From Thermoplasmata archaeon (GTDB lineage Archaea; Thermoplasmatota; Thermoplasmata; Lutacidiplasmatales; UBA184): a stretch of 19,961 nt of DNA. Of this stretch, positions 1 to 7,631 are shown one piece after another. The position numbers were made by a program, and so were the translations under genes. Where the stretch lies: NCBI GenBank assembly GCA_022750355.1, contig JAKIVW010000004.1, positions 1 to 19,961 of the forward strand. Direction: 5' to 3'. Below the pieces are notes generated by a model, which was not told the DNA's origin, ran no database searches, and was given only the letters and a program-made list of their open reading frames with translations. Numbering within the stretch: the first letter of the stretch is position 1; every line of letters starts with the position of its first letter.

Positions 1-219
1 GTCGAGCGGGGCCGCGCGCGCCTGGAGCACCCGGACGTCCCGTTCGCGGATCGTGCGGACCAGGTTCGTGATGAGCTCGGTCTTTCCGACGCCGGTCTCG
101 CCGACGAGGAGCGTGACGCCACCATGCCCCGCCCGTGCGTCCTCGAACCGCCGCTGGAGTGCCTCGACAGCCTCCACGCGGCCGACGAACGGACGGCCGT
201 CCCCGGGATCGGCCGTCAT
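1..219 (-). CDS. AAA/STAND-type ATPase, N-terminal part (runs off the window)
   Basis: Only the first 73 residues are inside the window and the frame is open to base 1. The protein starts at the ATG at 219-217. It carries FVGR at residues 11-14, the pre-Walker motif typical of AAA_16/ORC-like or STAND regulatory ATPases, and then a Walker A loop, GETGVGKTEL, at about residues 40-49. Family knowledge says such proteins use ATP-driven conformational change in regulation or replication-origin licensing. The fragment does not show which, and the C-terminal half that would decide it is missing. The start is supported by a TATA-like box about 30 bases upstream. It is divergent from the Bat-like regulator gene at 399. 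The ATPase domain is confident; the specific role is unknown. Confidence 0.8.
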   Translation of the reverse strand, partial: MTADPGDGRPFVGRVEAVEALQRRFEDARAGHGGVTLLVGETGVGKTELITNLVRTIRERDVRVLQARAAPLD

Positions 220-247
220 TCCTTAGGGGGAGAATGGGGGCCTCCCA

Positions 248-255
248 GTATTTAC
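248..255 (-). promoter_or_regulatory. TATA-like box of the ATPase gene
   Basis: Read on the minus strand the sequence is TAAATACT, an AT-rich island in very GC-rich DNA. Its centre is about 33 bases upstream of the ATG at 219. Archaeal transcription starts about 25-30 bases downstream of the TATA centre, so the transcript would have only a few leader bases. Confidence 0.5.
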
Positions 256-369
256 CCTCGCGTCCACTCCCCGGCCACGGCCTTCGAACGCACCGAGCGG
301 GGACCCCGGCGCGAGGGGGGCTTCGCGGAGCAGGCCTCCTAAGACGGCCGTCGAACGACGGGTCCGACC

Positions 370-375
370 ATATAT
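370..375 (+). promoter_or_regulatory. TATA box of the Bat-like regulator gene
   Basis: ATATAT lies 24-29 bases before the ATG at 399. That spacing puts the transcription start at or next to the start codon, so the mRNA should be leaderless. This box is the main reason for choosing the ATG at 399 over upstream in-frame starts as far back as 135. Confidence 0.6.
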
Positions 376-398
376 CGACCCCTCCGCTTCTCCCGCCG

Positions 399-1154
399 AT
401 GGCGCTCTGGGAGGTGACGTTCCGGAACCAGTACGACTACCCGTTCCTCGCCCTGTCGAACAAGCTCCCGGGCACCGCGCTCTCGATGTGGTGTATCTGG
501 AACCGCGAACTCCTCCAGGTCCCGACGCGGGACCCGGCGGTCCTGAAGGTGGTCGAGAAGGCGATCCGCGACGCGGGCCACGTCGTCGACGAGTGGGTCG
601 ACGCGCGGGGCGGCCGGATCTTCCTCCTCGAGTGTACGTGCGGACGACACCGGAGCATGTGGAACGTGTTCGACGAGCACGAGTGCCTCGACAGTCCTCC
701 GGCGGTGTTCCTGGACGGTTGGGCGTACCACCGGTTCCTGAGCTTCGACCCCGAGCGCACCCGGACCTTGTTCAAGGCGCTCCGCACGCTCGGCCCGACG
801 GTCCTTCTCCAGAAGCGGGAACTCCCGCTGCACGTGCTCCCCTCCAGCATCTGGGCCGGTTCGCTGTTCGGCGACCTGACCGGCCGACAGGTCGACGCGG
901 TCCTCCGGGCCCACCGCTCGGGGTACTACTCGAGCCCGCGCGCGGTGACCACCGACGACCTCGCGCAGGAGCTCGGCCTCAGTCGCTCCACGTTCGAAGA
1001 GCACCTCCGCAAGGGAGAGAATCGCCTCATCAACGCCCTCATCCCGTATCTGGAGTTGTACGCGACCGCCGACCGGCCCCCGGAGAGGATGGCCTCCCGA
1101 GGGTTGCCGCTCGAGGCGGCGCTCTCCCCGGTCCCCCGGACCGGGAAGACCTAA
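399..1154 (+). CDS. Bacterio-opsin activator (Bat)-like HTH transcription regulator
   Basis: This 251-residue protein has a C-terminal HTH_10 (PF04967-like) helix-turn-helix at about residues 160-212. Recognisable pieces are LTGRQ, then a hydrophobic helix, then LAQELGLSRSTFEEHLRKGE. The N-terminal 150 residues are the sensor-like region usual for this archaeal family; they include a small cysteine cluster (ECTCG and later HEC), and no ligand can be named. In haloarchaea, Bat-type proteins activate target genes; the target here is unknown. The ATG at 399 was chosen because of the TATA box at 370-375. The stop codon TAA (1152-1154) overlaps the opposite-strand TAG stop of gcvT (1151-1153), so the two genes converge with no gap. 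Confidence 0.8.
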   Translation: MALWEVTFRNQYDYPFLALSNKLPGTALSMWCIWNRELLQVPTRDPAVLKVVEKAIRDAGHVVDEWVDARGGRIFLLECTCGRHRSMWNVFDEHECLDSPPAVFLDGWAYHRFLSFDPERTRTLFKALRTLGPTVLLQKRELPLHVLPSSIWAGSLFGDLTGRQVDAVLRAHRSGYYSSPRAVTTDDLAQELGLSRSTFEEHLRKGENRLINALIPYLELYATADRPPERMASRGLPLEAALSPVPRTGKT

Positions 1155-2329
1155 CCGGCCTTCGGGGCCGTGCGGAACGGCAGCGAAACGACTCGGGCGG
1201 GCACGTCCGTGCCCCGGATCGAGAGGGTCACCTCGGTCCCCGGCGTCGCCTGGTCGCGGGGCAGGTACGCGAGCGCGATCCCGTAGTTGAGGGTCGGAGA
1301 CAGACCGCCGCTGGTCACGGCGGAGACGACCGTCTCGCCGATCCGGACGGGAGTACCGTGGCGGGGGATCGCTCCCGGCGTCCGCACTTCGAGCCCGACC
1401 AGCCGGACCGCGGGACCCTCGTCCCGCTGCTTCTCCAGCAGCGTGCGTCCCACGAACTCGTGGTCGAACTCGACGAACCGGTCCTGCCCGGCTTCGAGCG
1501 GTGTGTGGTCGCGGTGGAACTCCTGCCCGGAGAGGAGGTATCCCTGCTCGAGGCGCAGGGTGTCGCGCGCGGCCAATCCGCAAAGAACCGCCCCGCCCGC
1601 CTTCAACCGTTCGGCGATCGCATCGGCCTCCTCGGCCCGCAGGACGATCTCGTACCCGCGTTCGCCCGTGTACCCCGTGCGGCTCACCAGGTGGGAATGA
1701 GGCAGACCCTCGGCGACCGATCGGCCGAGCCGGCCCTTGACGTCGCCGTCTCCGGCGGTGCTCGGGAACCACGCGGTGCGGTAGAAACCGAGGCCCGACA
1801 GGTCCCAACCGAAGGTTCGTTCGAGGAGCTCCCGCGAACGCGGCCCCTGGACCGCGAGAAGAGCGGTCTTCCCATTCCACCGGATCAGGGTCGTATCGGG
1901 GAGGCGGTGCTGGCGGAGGATCTCCTCGACCTCGTCCGCACGGCCGGCGTTGGGCACGGCGAGGTATTCGCGCGCGAGGCTGGTCCCGTCGTCCAGCCGG
2001 GAGACCAGCAGGTCGTCGACGATGCCTCCGGTCCCCTCGAGGAAGAACGTGTACCGGACCTGACCCGGCGTGAGACGCGGCACGTTCGCGGTGGTCCGGC
2101 GCGCCAGGAGCTCCGCCGCATGGTCGCCCGAGACCGAGAGGACCCCCATGTGGGAAACGTCGAACAGGCCGACCCCTTCGCGGACCGCCCGGTGTTCGGT
2201 CAGGATGCTCGTGTAGTAGAGCGGCATCTCCCAGCCCGCGAACGGGACCAGGTGCGCGCCGTGCCGGAGATGGAACGCCGCGAGGGGAGTCCGTTGGAGA
2301 CGGACCGGAGCGGGGGCCGCCGCGATCAT
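1151..2329 (-). CDS. gcvT: Glycine cleavage system T protein (aminomethyltransferase)
   Basis: The 392-residue product matches the GcvT family, which transfers the aminomethyl-derived C1 unit from the lipoylated H protein to tetrahydrofolate, releasing ammonia. Family motifs are visible: DVSHMG near the N-terminus, GIVDDLL (containing the catalytic Asp of the family), SRTGYTGERGYEI, and the GLAARDTLRLEQG block followed by a C-terminal barrel. Length is slightly above the usual 360-380. The ATG overlaps the purP stop in an ATGA, so translation is probably coupled. The other glycine cleavage genes (H, P) are not in the window. GcvT relatives such as YgfZ or dimethylglycine-type enzymes are possible, but the motifs favour true GcvT. 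Confidence 0.9.
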   Translation of the reverse strand: MIAAAPAPVRLQRTPLAAFHLRHGAHLVPFAGWEMPLYYTSILTEHRAVREGVGLFDVSHMGVLSVSGDHAAELLARRTTANVPRLTPGQVRYTFFLEGTGGIVDDLLVSRLDDGTSLAREYLAVPNAGRADEVEEILRQHRLPDTTLIRWNGKTALLAVQGPRSRELLERTFGWDLSGLGFYRTAWFPSTAGDGDVKGRLGRSVAEGLPHSHLVSRTGYTGERGYEIVLRAEEADAIAERLKAGGAVLCGLAARDTLRLEQGYLLSGQEFHRDHTPLEAGQDRFVEFDHEFVGRTLLEKQRDEGPAVRLVGLEVRTPGAIPRHGTPVRIGETVVSAVTSGGLSPTLNYGIALAYLPRDQATPGTEVTLSIRGTDVPARVVSLPFRTAPKAG

Positions 2330-3483
2330 GTGATGACCTCGGCCAATCGGCCCTCGGAAGAGGCGCGTCGGATCTCGAGGGCGATCCGTCGACCGGTGCT
2401 CATCGGACCCCGCCAGAGCGCGTTCCCGTACGGGTGGCCGAGACCGAGGTGGACGTTGGTGCCGCCGCCGATCCGGGCCGCCACGTCGAACACGACCGGG
2501 TGCCCGGCGGCGTCGATGCAGGTCTGGAGGCAGAACGGACCGAGGATGCCGGGGGGATACCGGGAACGCGAGGCCTCCACGAACCGCTCTCCAAGTCGGA
2601 ACACTTCGTCGAGGATCGATTCGCGGACCGTCAGCGTCCCGTGACCGACCACCGTGTAGACGGGGATCCGGTCTGCTTCGGGCAACTCGAGCTGCTGGGC
2701 CGCGGGAAGCCGGACGAGACCGTCCAGGTTGCTCTCCCTTCGCTCGTCCACGCCCAGCAACTCCAACCCCTCCGCCCGCGGCACGAGCGGTGAGAAGAAG
2801 AAGTTGAAATTGAAGACGGGCCCGACCACGTACCGCTCGATCCGGGCCCGGGCGAGGTCGTCTCGCGCGACGATGCCGCGGTCGACCAGATGCTTCACCT
2901 TGGTGTGATACTCGGTCGGGTTGGCGGCCGTGAAGAATCCTCGCTCGAGTCGCCGGCTCGCGTGCGGCAGCTTCACGATCGAGAGGCCGTCGATCGCGTC
3001 GGGTCCGGAAACGACCGGCGGGGTGGGGATCCCGGCGGATTCGAGGAGCGTGTAGTAGTTCTCCCGCTCCGTGCGTTCCTCGATGCGCAGCATCGACCGG
3101 CTGCCGACGATCGGGACCAGGAGGTCGTTCTCGATCGTTCCGAGGGGCACATAGGAGCTGAGGGCGCGGTTGGGGACCAGGAGCGCCCCGCGCGTTCGCA
3201 GGCGTTCTTGCGAGGCCGGCGAGGCGAGGTCCGAAAAATGGGGGAGCACCCACACTTCGTCCACGCAGCCCCGGACCCGATCCCCGCCCGCGCCGCGCAC
3301 CGTGAGGAAGTAACGGGAGTAGGTCGATTCTCGGCCCGCTTCGGCGAGGACGAGGCTCACGAGCCCCTCGGTGACGGCCCCGTCCGCAACATCGAGCGCG
3401 GAGTGGGAGCCGACGGTCGCGACGACCGGAGGGGTGGGATACCGCTCGAGGAGCGCCTGGATCTCCTCTCGGGGAAGCCCCAT
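2326..3483 (-). CDS. purP: 5-formaminoimidazole-4-carboxamide ribonucleotide synthetase (formate-dependent)
   Basis: This 385-residue protein belongs to the archaeal PurP family. These ATP-grasp enzymes formylate AICAR with free formate and ATP, replacing the folate-dependent PurH transformylase in purine synthesis. Visible features are the N-terminal VATVGSHSALDV segment, a central FNFFFSPL stretch, LLGVDERRESNLDGLVRLPA, and GPFCLQ followed by an acidic/RIGGGTN block resembling the ATP-grasp metal site. The ATG at 3483 was chosen because the resulting N-terminus (MGLPREEIQALLERY) matches methanogen PurP in length; a GTG at 3495 would add four residues. It starts 14 bases after the hydroxylase large-subunit stop and overlaps gcvT by 4 bases, so it sits inside one operon. 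Confidence 0.92.
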   Translation of the reverse strand: MGLPREEIQALLERYPTPPVVATVGSHSALDVADGAVTEGLVSLVLAEAGRESTYSRYFLTVRGAGGDRVRGCVDEVWVLPHFSDLASPASQERLRTRGALLVPNRALSSYVPLGTIENDLLVPIVGSRSMLRIEERTERENYYTLLESAGIPTPPVVSGPDAIDGLSIVKLPHASRRLERGFFTAANPTEYHTKVKHLVDRGIVARDDLARARIERYVVGPVFNFNFFFSPLVPRAEGLELLGVDERRESNLDGLVRLPAAQQLELPEADRIPVYTVVGHGTLTVRESILDEVFRLGERFVEASRSRYPPGILGPFCLQTCIDAAGHPVVFDVAARIGGGTNVHLGLGHPYGNALWRGPMSTGRRIALEIRRASSEGRLAEVIT

Positions 3484-3497
3484 CGCGAGGGGCACCG

Positions 3498-5702
3498 TCA
3501 GAGGAGCTTAAGCGCTCGCGCCACGCGCTCCGCGGAGAGCGGCAGCTCGGTCACGTGCGCCCCGCAGGCGGCGCGGGTCGCGATCGCGACCGTGGCGGGG
3601 ACGGGGACGATCGGGGGTTCGCCGAGTCCCTTGGCCCCGAACGGACCGGCCCCCGCAAACCCCTCGATGAACTCGACCGCGATCGGCGGGATCTCGTCCA
3701 GGGTCGGGATCCGGTAATCGAGCAGGCCGTCATTGACGAGCCGACCCTCGTCGGACCAGATCGCCTCCTCGGTGAGCGCCGTGCCGAGGCCCATCGCGAC
3801 CCCGCCCTCGACCTGCGCCTGCGCCGAGCCCCGATCCACCACCGTCCCCGCGTCCTGGAACGCGGCGTACCGCTCGACCCGGACCGCCCCGGTCGCCGGA
3901 TCGACCGAGACCTCCGCCACGTGGGCGGCCCCGGTGAAATCCGTGTAGGGGTAGAACGAGCCGGAGAGGACGCGCTTCTCGTCGATCGTGCGGGGCGGAG
4001 CAAAGTGACGACCCTCCGCCAGGATCCCGCCCGCGGCGTCTTCTTCGGGGGTCAGCAGGACGACGAGCGCGGCCCGACGCTCCCCCGCCTCGGCGTAGAT
4101 CTCGTCCCGTTCGATCGACAGCTCCGCCTGGCCCCGGGCCCCGAGCCGTTGGGCGAGGGTGCGGCGAAGCGCCGTCACCGCCTCTTCGATCGCCCGACCG
4201 AGCGCCCCGAGCGTCCGGCTTCCGTACACGCCGGAGTCGAACGGAGCCTCGGCGGTGTTCCCGTACTCGATCGAGATCCGCTCGGGGGGAAGTCCGGAGG
4301 TCCGGGCGGCGACCGCGGTGAGGCCCGCGAGCACGCTGCCGCTCCCGATCTCGCGCTCTCCCTGAAGAACGACCAGCCGCTGCGGTCCCAACCGGAGGCG
4401 GACCTCTCCCCCCGCCCCTGTGCTCGTGGACCAGAATCCGCAGCCAATCCCGACCCCGTGTCCCGGCGGTGCCTCCGCCCGCCACTCTCGAGCGGTCGAC
4501 CGGGCGCGCTCGAACGCCGACGCGAGCCCGAACGGACCCACCTTCTGGCCGAGGGGGGTGGTGTCCCCTTCGCGCCAGTGATGCCGGGCCCGGAACTCCT
4601 CCGGGTCCAGGTTCAACTCGCGGGCGACGTGGTCGAGGTGCGACTCCACGACGAACGCGCACTGCGGCGCGAACGGAGCCCGGTGGGGACCGAACGGCGG
4701 TTTGTGGGTGCGGACCGCATACCCCTCGACCTCGAACGCCTCGGTCCGGTAAGGGCCGAGCAGGAATCCGATCGAGTAGCCGGTCGCGAAATCGCGCCCG
4801 GGAAGGGAGGTGCCCACGTCCAGGAGCAGACGGACCCGGCGCGCCCGGATCTGGCCCGCGGTGACGGCAGTCTCCATCCGAACAACCGCCGGCAGCGTCG
4901 TGCGACCGAGTCGGAATTCCTCCGAGTACGTCAGGGCCAGGCGGACGGGGCGTCCGGTCGCCCGGGCCAGCAGCAGCGCGTACGGCTCCAGGAAGCAGGC
5001 TCCCTTTCCACCGAACCCGCCCCCGACCCACGTGCCCTCGACCACGATGGACGACTCGGGCCAACCGAGCAGGGAGGAGGCGTCCTCGCGTACGCCGAAG
5101 GGACTCTGCGTCGTCGTTCGGACGAACCAGATGTCCCCCCGGATCTCGGCGACGCACGCGTGCGGCTCGAGCGCCACCTGGTGCACGCTCGCGGTCCGGT
5201 ACGTCTCGGAGACGACGCGGTCGGCCTTGCGGAATTCCACGTCCACGTTCCCGTGGCGGGCCCGGACGTGCGCCGCGATGAGCGGCGATGCGTCGGCGTC
5301 CGACCCCGGCCATTCGGGGAAGACCTGCTCCAGGTCCGAAACGATCGGGAGAGGGTCCACCTCGACCTTCACCGCGGCGACGGCAGCCCGAGCCTCGGAG
5401 AGCGACGGAGCCGCTACGACGGCGAGCGGCTGATTGCGGTAGACGATCTCTCCCTCGGCGAACAGGGTGCGCTCTGAATCGCGTTCGCCCGGACCGACCA
5501 GGCCCGCCAGGTCGTCCGGACCGATGACCGTGACCCCCGGGAGGGCTCGTGCGGCGCGAAGGTCGAGGGAACGGATCCGCCCGTGGGCGACGGGCGCCGG
5601 AACGAACGCCGCCCACAGCATTCCGGGCACGTCGAGGTCCGTCCCGAACACCGCGGCTCCGGCGAGTTTCAAGCCCGCATCGGGACGCACGGCGGCCGTC
5701 AC
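3498..5702 (-). CDS. Xanthine dehydrogenase-family hydroxylase, molybdopterin-binding large subunit
   Basis: The 734-residue subunit contains the Mo-binding fold of the XDH/aldehyde oxidase/CO dehydrogenase family. A glycine-rich VGGGFGGKG loop lies near residues 225-233 and GAKGLGEPP near the C-terminus, with Glu695 in the position of the catalytic base. The active-site loop reads PHRAPFAPQ, not the CSFR loop of form I CO dehydrogenase, so it is unlikely to be CoxL; the substrate (purine, aldehyde, aromatic or other heterocycle) cannot be assigned. The start is a GTG overlapping the small-subunit TGA in a GTGA. Length is a little under the usual 750-800. Because purP follows at once, a purine-related substrate is an attractive guess, but only that. 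No XdhC-type maturation factor is present in the window. Confidence 0.9.
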   Translation of the reverse strand: MTAAVRPDAGLKLAGAAVFGTDLDVPGMLWAAFVPAPVAHGRIRSLDLRAARALPGVTVIGPDDLAGLVGPGERDSERTLFAEGEIVYRNQPLAVVAAPSLSEARAAVAAVKVEVDPLPIVSDLEQVFPEWPGSDADASPLIAAHVRARHGNVDVEFRKADRVVSETYRTASVHQVALEPHACVAEIRGDIWFVRTTTQSPFGVREDASSLLGWPESSIVVEGTWVGGGFGGKGACFLEPYALLLARATGRPVRLALTYSEEFRLGRTTLPAVVRMETAVTAGQIRARRVRLLLDVGTSLPGRDFATGYSIGFLLGPYRTEAFEVEGYAVRTHKPPFGPHRAPFAPQCAFVVESHLDHVARELNLDPEEFRARHHWREGDTTPLGQKVGPFGLASAFERARSTAREWRAEAPPGHGVGIGCGFWSTSTGAGGEVRLRLGPQRLVVLQGEREIGSGSVLAGLTAVAARTSGLPPERISIEYGNTAEAPFDSGVYGSRTLGALGRAIEEAVTALRRTLAQRLGARGQAELSIERDEIYAEAGERRAALVVLLTPEEDAAGGILAEGRHFAPPRTIDEKRVLSGSFYPYTDFTGAAHVAEVSVDPATGAVRVERYAAFQDAGTVVDRGSAQAQVEGGVAMGLGTALTEEAIWSDEGRLVNDGLLDYRIPTLDEIPPIAVEFIEGFAGAGPFGAKGLGEPPIVPVPATVAIATRAACGAHVTELPLSAERVARALKLL

Positions 5703-6175
5703 GGGGTCTCCGTTCGGAGCGCGTCGACTGCCCGGACGATCGCCGTGTATCCGGTGCACCGGCACAGGTTGCCGCCCAACCCCTCGAGCAGCTCCTCGCG
5801 GGGGGCCCCCGTACCCCGCTCGCGAAGGAGGCCGGCGATCGCCATCACGAATCCCGGCGTACAATACCCGCATTGAAGGGCGCCCGCCGCTTCGAAGGCG
5901 GCTCGGACCCGGCCGACGAGCGCGTCCTCCGGCCCGACCTCGATGGTCGTGACCGATGTCCCGTCTACCTCGTGAGCGAGGGTCAGGCAGGAAAGGCACG
6001 TGCGGCCGTCAACGAGAACGGTGCACGCCCCGCAGTCCCCGGTCCGGCAACCTTCCTTGGTCCCCTTGAGCTTCATCCGCCATCGCAGCGTGTCGAGGAG
6101 GCGTTCCGGGGCCGGTACGTCGGCGAGCTCCACCGCGGTGCCGTTCACCGTCAGTCGGAGCTGGCCCGCGGTCAT
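5699..6175 (-). CDS. Xanthine dehydrogenase-family hydroxylase, [2Fe-2S] small subunit
   Basis: This 158-residue protein has the standard two-cluster layout. The plant-ferredoxin-type cluster is ligated by Cys43, Cys48, Cys51 and Cys63 (GCRTGDCGAC, then CLSC). The helical-domain cluster is ligated by Cys102, Cys105, Cys138 and Cys140 (QCGYCTPG and NLCRCTGY). It carries electrons from the Mo centre of the large subunit to FAD in the medium subunit. Full length for CoxS/XdhC-type small subunits. It sits between the FAD and Mo subunit genes with 4-base overlaps on both sides (ATGA and GTGA), which indicates translational coupling of a stoichiometric complex. Confidence 0.95.
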   Translation of the reverse strand: MTAGQLRLTVNGTAVELADVPAPERLLDTLRWRMKLKGTKEGCRTGDCGACTVLVDGRTCLSCLTLAHEVDGTSVTTIEVGPEDALVGRVRAAFEAAGALQCGYCTPGFVMAIAGLLRERGTGAPREELLEGLGGNLCRCTGYTAIVRAVDALRTETP

Positions 6176-7023
6176 GCCGGAAACCCCTCTCCGCCGGAAA
6201 CCATCGCCACCGCTCGCTCGACCAGGTGGCCCACCACGCGACGACGGTACTCTTCGGAGGCCCGGCGGTCGGCGGCGAGAGCGGAATGGGAGGCGGCCGA
6301 GGCTCCGGCGCGTCGGACCGCCGCGGGGTCCGGACGTCCGCTACCGAGGGACGCCGCCGCCTCGGGGAGCAGGGTCGGCCGCGGAGGGACGCCGCCAACG
6401 GCGATCCTCCACGAACGCTCCGACGACGCGAACGCCACGGCGACCACCACCTGAGAGATGTCGTTCGCCGGCCGGACCCGCTGGAGAAGGAACGCCGACG
6501 GACGAGCCTCCGGAAGCCGGACCGAGCGGACCAGTTCGCCCGGCCGAAGGTCGGTGCGGCGGGAGGATTGGAGAAAACGGTCCAGGGGGACGCGCCGATC
6601 CCCCTGCGGCCCCACCAGGTCGACCTCGGCGTCCAGCGCGAGAAGCATGGGAGTGAGGTCCGAGGCCGGGGAGGAACGCACCAAGTTGCCGCCGAGGGTC
6701 GCGCGGTGGCGCAGCGCGACGCCCCCAACATTCCGAACGGCCTCGTACAGTCCCGGATGCCGGCGGCGCACCTCGGGGTCGTCCTCGAGGGACCGCAGGG
6801 GGAGGGTGCTGCCGATCGTGAGGGCCCCGCCGTTCCAATCGAGTGTCCGCCACGGGAGTCGACGGAGCGAGATGATCCGGCGGGGGGCGATCCGGCCCTC
6901 CTCGAGGTCGAACAGGAGGTTCGTCCCGCCCGCGATCGGCGCCGCCTCGCCCGGCGCCAGTGTTTGGAGCGCCGCGATGGCCTCTTCCGCCGTCTCGGGC
7001 ACGACGAGGTCGAAGGACGCCAT
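6172..7023 (-). CDS. Xanthine dehydrogenase-family hydroxylase, FAD-binding subunit
   Basis: The 283-residue product is the medium subunit of the molybdenum hydroxylase; it binds FAD and passes electrons from the [2Fe-2S] clusters to an external acceptor. The PIAGGTNLLFDL motif is near residue 30 and RHRATLGGNLVRSSPASD near residues 105-122; both contact FAD in CoxM/CutM-type subunits. The C-terminal domain is somewhat divergent. The ATG at 7023 gives the usual N-terminus (FDLVVPETAEEAIAAL). It is the first gene of the run 7023 to 1151, and no strong TATA box lies at leaderless distance; the AT-rich element at 7088-7096 would give a leader of about 40 bases. Gene order M-S-L matches bacterial cox/cut operons. 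Confidence 0.92.
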   Translation of the reverse strand: MASFDLVVPETAEEAIAALQTLAPGEAAPIAGGTNLLFDLEEGRIAPRRIISLRRLPWRTLDWNGGALTIGSTLPLRSLEDDPEVRRRHPGLYEAVRNVGGVALRHRATLGGNLVRSSPASDLTPMLLALDAEVDLVGPQGDRRVPLDRFLQSSRRTDLRPGELVRSVRLPEARPSAFLLQRVRPANDISQVVVAVAFASSERSWRIAVGGVPPRPTLLPEAAASLGSGRPDPAAVRRAGASAASHSALAADRRASEEYRRRVVGHLVERAVAMVSGGEGFPA

Positions 7024-7053
7024 CTCCCGTCCATCCCGGTGCGCCCGCTTAGC

Positions 7054-7070
7054 GTTTCGCGCGTCGAAAC
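7054..7070. promoter_or_regulatory. Inverted repeat in the divergent promoter region
   Basis: GTTTCG, five bases, then CGAAAC. This 6-bp perfect dyad lies between the start of the hydroxylase operon (7023) and the divergent winged-helix gene (7125). Its position suits an operator, possibly for that regulator, but a dyad of this size can occur by chance. Confidence 0.3.
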
Positions 7071-7087
7071 CGGCGCTCAGCCCCGGG

Positions 7088-7096
7088 CTTATTATC
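7088..7096 (+). promoter_or_regulatory. TATA-like box of the winged-helix gene (possibly shared)
   Basis: CTTATTATC is the only AT-rich stretch in the 101-base divergent spacer. It is about 33 bases before the ATG at 7125, giving a leader of only a few bases. Read on the other strand (GATAATAAG) it could also serve the hydroxylase operon with a leader of about 40 bases. Confidence 0.45.
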
Positions 7097-7124
7097 CGAC
7101 GAGTGGCTGGGTCAACGACCCGCC

Positions 7125-7631
7125 ATGCCCTTTGAAATTGCGTTGCGTTACAGCACCCCACTCACGCCGCTCGATGACGTGGACGAGGTGCTGCGGGAGT
7201 TCCTCCGTCTGGTGGGGTACCTTCCCGAGGGGGACGAAGGACGGGGCACCGAGGGCCCCATCGCCCAGAGCCTCGCCTACCGGCTCGTCCGGGAGTGCCT
7301 GCTCCGGGACCCGGCGCGACCGTGGTACATCGAGGAGCTGACGGCGGTGCTCAAGACCTCCAAACCGACGGTCTACCGGCACATCAACAAGCTAAAGGCG
7401 CTCGACCTGCTCGAAGAGGTCGGAGGCGTCGCCGACGGAAAGGGACGGAAGGGGTACCGACTCCGGTACGGCAACCTCGCCCGGGCCTGGGACTTCACCG
7501 AGGCGAACGCCCAGAACGCATTGCTTCGATATCGGGAGACGGTGAATCACTTGCAGAGTTTGATCGAGAAGAAGGCGACCGAGACGCCCCCGCCGAAAGC
7601 CGCTGCCCGGGAACGGGGAACCGCGCGATGA
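7125..7631 (+). CDS. Winged helix-turn-helix transcription regulator
   Basis: A 168-residue protein with a winged-helix DNA-binding domain at about residues 50-120: a helix (AQSLAYRLVRECLL), WYIEELTAVLKTSKPTVYRH as the helix-turn-helix, then LLEEVGG and KGYRLRYG as the wing. The C-terminus is a long helix (FTEANAQNALLRYRETVNHLQ) that may form a dimer coiled coil, ending in a charged tail. It resembles ArsR/TrmB-type archaeal regulators without clear membership. It is divergent from the molybdenum hydroxylase operon and is a plausible local regulator of it. The next gene starts inside its stop codon (ATGA), so the two are co-translated. Confidence 0.75.
   Translation: MPFEIALRYSTPLTPLDDVDEVLREFLRLVGYLPEGDEGRGTEGPIAQSLAYRLVRECLLRDPARPWYIEELTAVLKTSKPTVYRHINKLKALDLLEEVGGVADGKGRKGYRLRYGNLARAWDFTEANAQNALLRYRETVNHLQSLIEKKATETPPPKAAARERGTAR

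Noticed and set aside
488..2644. A 718-codon plus-strand open frame
   Set aside because: It overlaps the Bat-like gene in another frame and runs antisense to gcvT and purP; no recognisable domain.
3730..5616. Long open frames on both strands over the hydroxylase large-subunit gene
   Set aside because: The frame at 3498-5702 carries all Mo-hydroxylase motifs; the others are compositional shadows rich in Arg, Gly and Pro.
3498..5702. Aerobic form I CO dehydrogenase (CoxL)
   Set aside because: The M-S-L order resembles cox operons but the CSFR active-site loop is missing.
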